Source: Paracoccus methylovorus
Lineage (GTDB): Bacteria > Pseudomonadota > Alphaproteobacteria > Rhodobacterales > Rhodobacteraceae
Assembly: GCF_016919705.1 (NCBI RefSeq)
Contig: NZ_CP070372.1
Span: forward strand, 1-64,000
Length of the DNA stretch: 64,000 bases
Reading direction: 5' to 3'
Shown: positions 44,072 through 51,733 of the stretch, in pieces
Position numbering within the stretch: the first letter of the stretch is position 1
Layout of the letters: each line of letters begins with the position of its first letter
Made by a program: the position numbers and the translations under genes
Notes under the pieces: model-generated
The model's input: the letters and a program-made list of their open reading frames with translations, nothing else
Told to the model about the DNA's origin: nothing
The model's database searches: none

Positions 44072-45115
44072 ATGAAGTCACTTATCGCCTCGGCGGCGCT
44101 GGCCCTTTCGGTGCTGGCAAGCCCGGTTATGGCGCAGGTCGTCGACGTTTCGAACGTCAACCAGGACCTGATCGCGACCAAGGACGACAAGAAATATACC
44201 ATCGCAACCGTGGTCAAGGTTGACGGTATCGCATGGTTCGACCGGATGCGCGACGGCGTCGACCAGTTCAAGGCCGACACCGGCCACGACGTCTGGATGA
44301 TCGGCCCATCGCAGGCCGATGCCGCAGCGCAGGTCCAGATCATCGAGAACCTGATCGCGCAGGGCGTCGATGCGATCACCGTGGTTCCCTTTTCGGTCGA
44401 AGCCCTTGAGCCGGTGCTGAAAAAGGCCCGCGAGCGCGGTATCGTCGTGATCTCGCACGAGGCCTCGAACCTGCAAAATACCGATTTCGACCTCGAAGCG
44501 TTCGACAACAAAGCTTATGGCGCCGAACTGATGAAACACCTTGGCGAATCCATGGGCGGTCAGGGCAAATATGTCGCGACGGTCGGCTCGCTGACCTCGA
44601 AAAGCCAGATGGAATGGATCGACGGCGGTGTCGAATACCAGAAAGAGCATTTCCCCGACATGGAAATGGTCGGCGACCGTCTGGAAACCTATGATGACGC
44701 GGGCCAGGACTATACCAAGCTGAAAGAGGCGATGACCGCCTATCCCGATATCACGGGCATTCTTGGCGCGCCGATGCCGACCTCGGCCGGGGCGGGCCGT
44801 CTGATTGCGGAAGGCGGCCTGAAGGACAAGGTGTTCTTTGCCGGCACGGGGCTTCCCTCGGTCGCGGGTGAATATCTGGCCAATGGCGACATCCAGTATA
44901 TCCAGTTCTGGGATCCCGCCGTTGCCGGCTATGCCATGAACATGCTGGCCATCGCCGCGCTTGAAGGCAAGAAGGACGAGATCAAGGCCGGTCTGAACCT
45001 TGGCCTTGGCGGCTATGAAGACCTGCAATCGCCCGAGGCGGACAAGGCCAACCTGCTGTATGGTCAAGGCTGGGTCGGTGTCACCGCCGAGAACATGGAC
45101 CAGTACGACTTCTGA
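44072..45115 (+). CDS. Sugar ABC substrate-binding protein (RhaS/LsrB/RbsB-like)
   Basis: This 347-residue periplasmic binding protein has a signal peptide (MKSLIASAALALSVLASPVM, then AQ) and a Peripla_BP_4 domain. KKYTIATVVKVDGIAWFDRM, NLIAQGVDAITVVPFSVEAL and GIVVISHEASNLQNTD are typical of pentose and autoinducer-2 binders. It heads the operon of importer, mutarotase, kinase, DeoC and ALDH16, so the substrate is probably deoxyribose, ribose or a deoxynucleoside sugar. The ATG at 44072 begins the signal peptide. Confidence 0.9.
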   Translation: MKSLIASAALALSVLASPVMAQVVDVSNVNQDLIATKDDKKYTIATVVKVDGIAWFDRMRDGVDQFKADTGHDVWMIGPSQADAAAQVQIIENLIAQGVDAITVVPFSVEALEPVLKKARERGIVVISHEASNLQNTDFDLEAFDNKAYGAELMKHLGESMGGQGKYVATVGSLTSKSQMEWIDGGVEYQKEHFPDMEMVGDRLETYDDAGQDYTKLKEAMTAYPDITGILGAPMPTSAGAGRLIAEGGLKDKVFFAGTGLPSVAGEYLANGDIQYIQFWDPAVAGYAMNMLAIAALEGKKDEIKAGLNLGLGGYEDLQSPEADKANLLYGQGWVGVTAENMDQYDF

Positions 45116-45128
45116 TCCACGCGGCCTT

Positions 45129-45148
45129 CGCGCCCCGGCTGGGGCGCG
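45129..45148 (+). terminator. Hairpin between the sugar-binding protein and ATPase genes
   Basis: Perfect 8-bp arms (45129-45136 and 45141-45148) around GGCT, 13 bases after the stop, no T-run. Confidence 0.65.
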
Positions 45149-45197
45149 GACCCATGCCCGCCCCTTTGCCGTCAGGCCCTGATTTCCGGGAGAGTGC

Positions 45198-46694
45198 ATG
45201 TCTTCGGATTACCTCATTGAACTGCGCAATATCGGCAAGCGTTTCGGCGGCGTGCAGGCGCTGGACGATGTCTCGCTTGCGATCCGGCCGGGCGAGATCC
45301 ACTGCCTTGCCGGGGAAAACGGTTCGGGCAAATCGACGATCATCAAGGTCATCTCGGGTGTCTATACGCCTGAGCAGGGTGAAATCCTGATCGATGGCAA
45401 ACCGGTTTCGAAGCTTGATCCGATCAAGGCCGTGCAAAGCGGCATCCAGGTAATCTATCAGGATTTCTCGTTGTTCGGGAACCTGACGGTCGCCGAAAAC
45501 CTGGCAATGAACACCTTTGTCCTTGAAGGGCGCAAGGTGATGAAATGGGCCGAATGCCGCAAGATCGCGCAGGCGGCGCTGGATCAGATCGGCGTCAGCA
45601 TGGACCTGAACGCCGAGGTCGGGACCCTGCCCACCGCCAACAAGCAGATCGTGGCCATCGCCCGCGCTGTGATTGCCAACGCCCGTCTTATCATCATGGA
45701 CGAACCGACGACCGCGCTGACCCGGCACGAAGTTGACGCGCTGTTCAAGATCGTTCGCGACCTGCAGGCGCAGGGCATCGCCATCCTGTTCGTCAGCCAC
45801 AAGATGCGCGAGATGCTGGAGATCTCTGAAAGCCTGACCGTATTTCGCAACGGTCGCAAAGTCGCCGAAGGCGATATGAAGGATTACGACGAGGTAGCGA
45901 TCACTCTGGCGATGACCGGCTCGGCAATCGAGACGCCGCCCTATGTCTATGATGCCTCGGATGCCGAAACCGTGCTGGAGGTGCAGGACCTGACCGTGCC
46001 CGACGCGGTCGAGGGCGCCTCACTGACCCTGAAGCGGGGCGAGATCGTGGGGATTTCGGGGCTCATCGGCTCGGGGCGGACCGAATTTGCGAAAGCCCTG
46101 TTCGGGATGGAGCCGCAGTTCACGGGCCAGATGCGGGTGAACGGCAAACCCGTCCATCCCGTGTCCGTGCAAGAGGCCATCGGGCTCGGCATCGCCTATG
46201 TCCCCGAAGATCGCCTGACCGAGGGCCTGTTCCTGTCGCAGTCGATTCAACGCAACATGGTCGTGTCGATCCTGGACACGCTGAAAAAGGGCCTGTTTCT
46301 GGATCGCAACGCGACACATGCGAAAACGGCGGGGATGTTCAAGGCGATGCAGATCGCGGCCCCGGACGACCAGCTTCCCGCCGGCAACCTGTCAGGCGGC
46401 AACGCGCAGCGCGTCATGTTGGGGCGGTGGCTGTTGACGGGCGCAAAGGTCCTGATCCTGAACGGCCCGACGGTTGGTGTCGATGTCGGCTCGAAGGCGA
46501 CGATCCACCGCATTATCCGCAATCTTGCGCAAGAGCAGGGGCTGGCGGTCATCATGATCTCGGACGATGTGCCGGAACTGGTGACGAACTGCTCGCGCAT
46601 CCTTGTCATGCATCGTGGGCGATTTGTGCAGGAGCTCTCGGGCACGGGCACGACCGAAGATGCCGTCAACGACTGCCTGAAGCAGCTGAACTGA
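45198..46694 (+). CDS. Sugar ABC ATPase, RbsA/MglA type (two nucleotide-binding domains)
   Basis: This 498-residue ATPase has two fused ABC domains. The first has GENGSGKSTIIKVISGVYTP and ARLIIMDEPTTALTRHEVDA. The second is degenerate in Walker A (GEIVGISGLIGSGRTEFAKA) and has LSGGNAQRVMLGRWLLTGAK and VLILNGPTVGVDVGSK. In Walker B of the second domain relatives have LILDEPTxGVDVG; here NGP replaces DEP, so that half is probably inactive. It drives the sugar importer with the two downstream permeases. Confidence 0.92.
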   Translation: MSSDYLIELRNIGKRFGGVQALDDVSLAIRPGEIHCLAGENGSGKSTIIKVISGVYTPEQGEILIDGKPVSKLDPIKAVQSGIQVIYQDFSLFGNLTVAENLAMNTFVLEGRKVMKWAECRKIAQAALDQIGVSMDLNAEVGTLPTANKQIVAIARAVIANARLIIMDEPTTALTRHEVDALFKIVRDLQAQGIAILFVSHKMREMLEISESLTVFRNGRKVAEGDMKDYDEVAITLAMTGSAIETPPYVYDASDAETVLEVQDLTVPDAVEGASLTLKRGEIVGISGLIGSGRTEFAKALFGMEPQFTGQMRVNGKPVHPVSVQEAIGLGIAYVPEDRLTEGLFLSQSIQRNMVVSILDTLKKGLFLDRNATHAKTAGMFKAMQIAAPDDQLPAGNLSGGNAQRVMLGRWLLTGAKVLILNGPTVGVDVGSKATIHRIIRNLAQEQGLAVIMISDDVPELVTNCSRILVMHRGRFVQELSGTGTTEDAVNDCLKQLN

Positions 46695-46703
46695 GGGGCG
46701 GAC

Positions 46704-47681
46704 ATGAGAATCTTCCACTCCACCGAATTCGTGATCGCCTGTGTCCTGATCGTCGCGATGGTCGTGATCGGGCTGATCAACCCGGCGTTCTGGAGCATGA
46801 ACAACCTGTTCAGCCTTGCGAAATCGAACGTCATCATCGGAATTCTGGCGCTTGGCGTCTTGCTGGTGATGATCTCGGGCGGGATCGACGTCAGTTTTGC
46901 CGCCATTGCGATTGCCGCTATGTATCTGACCGTGCGCGGCATGGTCTGGCTGGGTGTCGATCAGGTGTTTCTGCCCTTCGTTATTGCCTGCGGCATCGGA
47001 TTGATCTGCGGCGGGCTGAACGCCTTTATTATCGACCGGTTCAAGATGATCCCCCTGATCGTGACGCTTGGCACGGCCTCGATCATCCGCGGTCTGGTGC
47101 TGGGACTGGTCGGGACCTCAATCGTCAACATCAACAAGATGCCGAAAGAGCTGATCGCCTTTGGCAAGACCGAACTGATCACCGTAACCGCTGCGAACGG
47201 CGCGACTTTCGGCCTGACCGCGATGGTGGTCGTCTATCTGGGGATTGCGCTTATCATCCATCTGGTCCTGCGCCATACGATGATCGGGCGGTCGATCTAT
47301 GCCTATGGAGGCGATGCGGAATCGGCCAAGCGGGCAGGGTTCAACACCCACAAGACCATCTGGTTCGTTTACTGCACGGCCGGGCTGCTGGCGGGGTTTG
47401 CGGGCTTGCTGCAGGCTTCGATGATCTGGCAGGCCAACCCGCGCGACTTTGGCGGGATCGAGCTTGACGTGATCGCGGCGGTCGTTCTGGGCGGCGCCTC
47501 GATCTATGGCGGGCGCGGATCGGTGATCGGGACGTTGATCGGGGTGTTCATGCTGGTCATGGTCAAGAACTCGCTGATCCTGATGAAGGTGGACACGACC
47601 TGGCAACGTGTCGTCGTGGGCCTGATCATCATTGTCGCGACGGCCGTTACCGCGCTTCGCGACCGCAAGAAGCTGGCGTAA
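46704..47681 (+). CDS. Sugar ABC permease, RbsC type (first)
   Basis: This 325-residue inner-membrane permease has eight to ten segments. LGVLLVMISGGIDVSFAAIA and GGASIYGGRGSVIGTLIGVF are hallmarks of the RbsC/BPD_transp_2 family. It begins 9 bases after the ATPase stop. Two different permeases follow each other, so the channel is probably a heterodimer, as in autoinducer-2 and rhamnose importers. Confidence 0.92.
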   Translation: MRIFHSTEFVIACVLIVAMVVIGLINPAFWSMNNLFSLAKSNVIIGILALGVLLVMISGGIDVSFAAIAIAAMYLTVRGMVWLGVDQVFLPFVIACGIGLICGGLNAFIIDRFKMIPLIVTLGTASIIRGLVLGLVGTSIVNINKMPKELIAFGKTELITVTAANGATFGLTAMVVVYLGIALIIHLVLRHTMIGRSIYAYGGDAESAKRAGFNTHKTIWFVYCTAGLLAGFAGLLQASMIWQANPRDFGGIELDVIAAVVLGGASIYGGRGSVIGTLIGVFMLVMVKNSLILMKVDTTWQRVVVGLIIIVATAVTALRDRKKLA

Positions 47682-47693
47682 GGGAGGTTGCAG

Positions 47694-48707
47694 ATGGCCC
47701 CACAAACCGACACCCGCAAGCCCTTCCTGAAACGCATCCTTGGCGAGGATGCAGCCATTGCCCAGCTGATCGTCATCACGATCCTGATCTTTCTGGCGAT
47801 GACCGCGCTGAGCCCCGACAAGTTCCTGCGCTATTACAACTTTGAATCCATCACCTACATCATGCCAGAGCTTGGCATCCTGTCGATTGCCATGATGATC
47901 GCGATGCTGACCGGCGGGATCGACCTTTCGGTGGTGGGGATTGCGAACCTGGCCGCCATCTGCGCCGGGCTATACTTCAAGAACCCTGCGGTCGCCGAGG
48001 CGATTGCCGCAGGTGGCCCGATGGTCCTTGTCCATACAGGCATTGCCGCACTGATCGCGCTGGTGATCGGAGTGGGGGCAGGGGCGGCCAACGGGCTGCT
48101 GATCTCACGGCTGAAGATCATCCCGATCCTTGCGACGCTGGGCACCGGGCAGGTGTTTGCGGGCCTTGCGCTGGTCCTGACCGGCGGCACCGCCATCGTC
48201 GGCTTCCCCGAGACATGGAGTTGGCTGGGCAACGGCAAGATACTGGGGATCGCGACGCCCTTCTGGGTGCTGATCGTGGTCGCGGTTTGTGTCTCGATCC
48301 TGCTGTCTCGGACCTCGCTTGGCGTCAAGCTGATGCTGATCGGAACGAATCCGAAGGCGGCGATCTTTGCAGGTATCCGCAGCGATCGGATGGTGCTTTA
48401 CAGCTATATGCTGACCGGGGGGCTGGCGTCGATCGCAGGCATCCTGCTGTCAGGCCGCACCAATGCGGCGAAGGCCGATTTTGGCGGCTCGTATCTGCTT
48501 CAGGCCGTGCTGATCGCCGTGCTTGGCGGAACCAACCCGGCGGGTGGCAGGGGCAGCGTTCTTGGCGTGCTTTTGGCCCTGACCGCGCTGATGCTGCTGT
48601 CCTCGGGGTTCCAGATGGTCCGGGTGTCGAACCACATGATCGACTTCGTGTGGGGCGCCTTCCTGGTGATCGTGATCGCGATCAACTACCTCCGCCGCCA
48701 GAAATGA
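47694..48707 (+). CDS. Sugar ABC permease, RbsC type (second)
   Basis: This 337-residue inner-membrane permease carries LSIAMMIAMLTGGIDLSVVG, LKIIPILATLGTGQVFAGLA and LGGTNPAGGRGSVLGVLLA, the same family as the first. The ATG at 47694 follows GGGAGG; a TTG two codons upstream (47688) is possible. It lies 12 bases after the first permease and 9 bases before the mutarotase-like gene. Confidence 0.92.
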   Translation: MAPQTDTRKPFLKRILGEDAAIAQLIVITILIFLAMTALSPDKFLRYYNFESITYIMPELGILSIAMMIAMLTGGIDLSVVGIANLAAICAGLYFKNPAVAEAIAAGGPMVLVHTGIAALIALVIGVGAGAANGLLISRLKIIPILATLGTGQVFAGLALVLTGGTAIVGFPETWSWLGNGKILGIATPFWVLIVVAVCVSILLSRTSLGVKLMLIGTNPKAAIFAGIRSDRMVLYSYMLTGGLASIAGILLSGRTNAAKADFGGSYLLQAVLIAVLGGTNPAGGRGSVLGVLLALTALMLLSSGFQMVRVSNHMIDFVWGAFLVIVIAINYLRRQK

Positions 48708-48716
48708 GGCCGTGTC

Positions 48717-49808
48717 ATGACTGATGTCACCATGCCGCTGAAACGCAAGGATTTTACCGAAGCCGAGCGTCTGCTGGCCGAAACCGACGGCCTGCGCGTC
48801 ATAGCCTTTGCCTACCCTTCGGGGGTCGAGGCACTGAGGATCGAAAATGCGCGTGGCCAGATCACCGTGCTGCCCTTTCTTGGCCAGATGGTCTGGGACG
48901 CGGTTTTCGATGGGCGACGGCTGACGATGGGGAACGTGTTTCCTTATCCGCGCCGGGGGCCCTCGATCCTCGACACCTATGGCGCCTTTGCCTATCACGC
49001 CGGGCTGCTGCGCAACGGAACGCCGGGTCCGACCGACACCCACCCGCTGCATGGCGAGTTTCCGGTCGCAGAGATGGATCGTGCTTGCGTCGTGATCGGC
49101 ACCGACGCGCAGGGGTCGTTCGTCGAGATCCGGGGCGAGGCCGAATATGTCATGGGCTTCGGCCCGCATTACATGGCACGTCCCCGCATTCGGCTGCACG
49201 CAGGCGCCGCCCTGTTCGAGATCGAGATGCAGGTCGAGAACCTTTCGGCCCACCCGATGGAACTGATGTATATGCTGCACGCAAACTTTGACTTTGTCGC
49301 GGATGGCGAGATTTACCAGCCCGCGCCATGGACGCCCGCGGCGACCAAGGTGCGCAAGGCGATACCGGGCCATGTGACCCCATCACCCGACTTTCTGGCG
49401 CTGCTGGATGATCTGGCCACCAATCCCGCCCGGATGCAAAAGCTGACCGAGCCGGAGCTGTATTCGCCCGAGCAGGTTTTTTATGTCACGGGACTGGGCA
49501 CGGACAACACGGGCCGCACCCGGCAGGTGATGGCGCTGCCAGATGGCGACGGCTTTTCCATCAGCTACCGCCCCGCCGATTTCCCCCATTGCGTGCGCTG
49601 GATCCTCAACGACGGGGATGCGCAGGTTGCGGCCTTTGCGCTGCCCTCGACCTGCGAACCCGAGGGCTATGCCGCCGAAAAGGCCAAGGGCCATGTCCGC
49701 ATGCTGAAACCCGGCGAGGTGCTGAGCTTCCCGGTAAAACTTGGTTATCTGGCCGCCGGCGATTTGCCCGCTGCGCTGGATGAAGTCACGGCGCTGGCCC
49801 GGACATAA
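48717..49808 (+). CDS. Galactose-mutarotase-like protein, DUF4432 family
   Basis: This 363-residue protein has the beta-sandwich of aldose epimerases. GQITVLPFLGQMVWDAVFDG, HPLHGEFPVAEMDRACVVIG and YMLHANFDFVADGEIYQ resemble DUF4432 proteins; His in LHGEF and LHANF sit where mutarotases have catalytic histidines. In this operon it probably interconverts anomers of the imported sugar before phosphorylation. It lies 10 bases before the kinase gene (stop 49808, ATG 49819). Confidence 0.8.
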   Translation: MTDVTMPLKRKDFTEAERLLAETDGLRVIAFAYPSGVEALRIENARGQITVLPFLGQMVWDAVFDGRRLTMGNVFPYPRRGPSILDTYGAFAYHAGLLRNGTPGPTDTHPLHGEFPVAEMDRACVVIGTDAQGSFVEIRGEAEYVMGFGPHYMARPRIRLHAGAALFEIEMQVENLSAHPMELMYMLHANFDFVADGEIYQPAPWTPAATKVRKAIPGHVTPSPDFLALLDDLATNPARMQKLTEPELYSPEQVFYVTGLGTDNTGRTRQVMALPDGDGFSISYRPADFPHCVRWILNDGDAQVAAFALPSTCEPEGYAAEKAKGHVRMLKPGEVLSFPVKLGYLAAGDLPAALDEVTALART

Positions 49809-49818
49809 GGAAACACGG

Positions 49819-50757
49819 ATGACACAGGCAAAGATCGCGGTCGTCGGGTCGAACATGGTCGATCTGATTACCTATACCAGCCGTATGCCCGGCCCCGGCG
49901 AGACGCTGGAGGCTCCCAGCTTTGAGTTGGGCTGCGGCGGCAAGGGCGCCAATCAGGCGGTGGCTGCCGCTAAACTTGGCGCGGATGTGGTCATGGTCAC
50001 AAAGGTTGGCGACGATATCTTTGGCAAGAACACCATGCATAACCTTGAAAGCTTTGGCATCGACACGACCCATGTGACGCAGGTTCAGGGCACGTCCTCG
50101 GGCGTTGCGCCGATCTTTGTCGAGCCCTCGGGTGAAAACTCGATCCTCATCATCAAGGGCGCGAACGCGACGCTGTCGCCGGCCGACGTGGATGCGGCCG
50201 AGGACAAGCTGCGACAGGCCGCCCTGATCCTGATGCAGATGGAGGTGCCGCTTGAGACGGTTTACCACACGATCCGCCGTGCCTCGGAATGGGGCGTCCG
50301 TACGATCCTGAATCCCGCGCCAGCCGCCCCCGATCTGGACGTGACGCGGCTGCGCGGCCTTGATTACCTGATCCCGAACGAGACCGAGCTTGCGATCCTG
50401 TCCGGCCGTGAAACCGGGGACGAAGCGGGCATTGTGGACGCGGCCCGCGCGCTGATGGCGCAAGGCATCGGGCATGTCATCGTGACGCTGGGCGGTCGCG
50501 GGGTCCGGCTGGTCACGGCAGATCAGGTGCAGGCGATCCCCGCCGTGCAGGTCAAGGCCGTCGATACGACAGGGGCCGGCGACGCCTTCATCGGTTCCTT
50601 CGCGCATTTCCTGACGCAGATGGGCGAGCCCGTCGCTGCGCTGCATCAGGCCGTGCGCTTTGCCGCGCATTCCGTCACTGGTCGCGGCACCCAGAAATCC
50701 TACGCGACTGCGGCCGAATTCGCTGACTTCTGCCGCGCATTGGAGACTTCGGTATGA
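49819..50757 (+). CDS. rbsK: Ribokinase-family sugar kinase (ribo- or deoxyribokinase)
   Basis: This 312-residue PfkB-family kinase has KIAVVGSNMVDLITYTSRMP, GGKGANQAVAAAKLGADVVM (first signature) and VDTTGAGDAFIGSFAHFLTQ (second signature with catalytic Asp). It most resembles ribokinase. With DeoC downstream, deoxyribose phosphorylation is more likely than ribose. The 4-base overlap with DeoC couples translation of the two. Confidence 0.88.
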   Translation: MTQAKIAVVGSNMVDLITYTSRMPGPGETLEAPSFELGCGGKGANQAVAAAKLGADVVMVTKVGDDIFGKNTMHNLESFGIDTTHVTQVQGTSSGVAPIFVEPSGENSILIIKGANATLSPADVDAAEDKLRQAALILMQMEVPLETVYHTIRRASEWGVRTILNPAPAAPDLDVTRLRGLDYLIPNETELAILSGRETGDEAGIVDAARALMAQGIGHVIVTLGGRGVRLVTADQVQAIPAVQVKAVDTTGAGDAFIGSFAHFLTQMGEPVAALHQAVRFAAHSVTGRGTQKSYATAAEFADFCRALETSV

Positions 50758-51722
50758 GCGCCGATCAAGAACACCATCTGCGAAACCCCGGCACCCCACT
50801 TCTTCCCGCGATGTTCGAGGGGATCGAGGTCAACCGCTCGGCTGCGGAACGGCGCGCGTCGGGGATTGCTGCCAGCCGCTCGGTCAAGAAGGACCATCAG
50901 GCGGCCTATCTGCTGCGCGCGATCCAGTGTATCGACCTGACGACGCTGGCCGGCGACGACACGCCCGGCAAGGTCGCGCGGCTTTGCGCCAAGGCGCGCC
51001 AACCCCTGCGGCCCGACCTGATCGCAGCATTGGGGATCGGGGACCTGAACCTGACCACCGGCGCCGTCTGCGTCTATCCGACCATGGTCCCTCATGCCGT
51101 GAAGGCGCTGGAGGGTTCGGGCATTCCGGTCGCCTCGGTCGCGACCGGCTTTCCGGCGGGGTTGACCCCACTGCCTCTGCGGCTGGCCGAGATCACCTAT
51201 GCGGTCGAGCAGGGCGCGCGGGAAATCGACATCGTCATCACTCGCGAACACGTTCTGCTGGGCAACTGGCAGGCGCTGTACGATGAAATCGCCGCCATGC
51301 GCGAAGCCTGTGGCGAGGCGCATATGAAAGCGATCCTTGCGACCGGCGATCTTGGGCCGCTGACCAATGTCTATCGCGCCTCGATGGTGGCGATGCAGGC
51401 GGGGTCGGATTTCATCAAGACCTCGACCGGGAAAGAGGGCGTGAACGCGACGCTGCCCGTGTCCCTGACCATGTTGCGCGCGCTGCGCGATTACGGCGAC
51501 CAGACGGGCTACAAGATCGGGTTCAAGCCCGCGGGGGGCCTCAAGACCGCCAAGGATGCGATGAACTGGCTGTTCCTGATGAAAGAGGAACTGGGCGGGC
51601 CCTGGCTGAAGCCTGACCTGTTCCGCATCGGCGCGTCCTCGCTGCTTGGAGATATCGAGCGTCAATTGGAACATCATGTGACGGGTCGCTATGCCAGCGC
51701 CGACCGTCACGCAATGAGCTGA
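50754..51722 (+). CDS. deoC: Deoxyribose-phosphate aldolase
   Basis: This 322-residue class I aldolase splits 2-deoxyribose-5-phosphate to glyceraldehyde-3-phosphate and acetaldehyde. The Schiff-base lysine is in GSDFIKTSTGKEGVNATL, the proton-relay lysine in GYKIGFKPAGGLKTAKDAM. An N-terminal extension of about 50 residues, compared with E. coli DeoC (259), makes it like the longer, eukaryote-type form. It overlaps the kinase stop by 4 bases and precedes the ALDH16 gene by 11 bases. Confidence 0.92.
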   Translation: MSADQEHHLRNPGTPLLPAMFEGIEVNRSAAERRASGIAASRSVKKDHQAAYLLRAIQCIDLTTLAGDDTPGKVARLCAKARQPLRPDLIAALGIGDLNLTTGAVCVYPTMVPHAVKALEGSGIPVASVATGFPAGLTPLPLRLAEITYAVEQGAREIDIVITREHVLLGNWQALYDEIAAMREACGEAHMKAILATGDLGPLTNVYRASMVAMQAGSDFIKTSTGKEGVNATLPVSLTMLRALRDYGDQTGYKIGFKPAGGLKTAKDAMNWLFLMKEELGGPWLKPDLFRIGASSLLGDIERQLEHHVTGRYASADRHAMS

Positions 51723-51733
51723 AGGCCAAGGCG

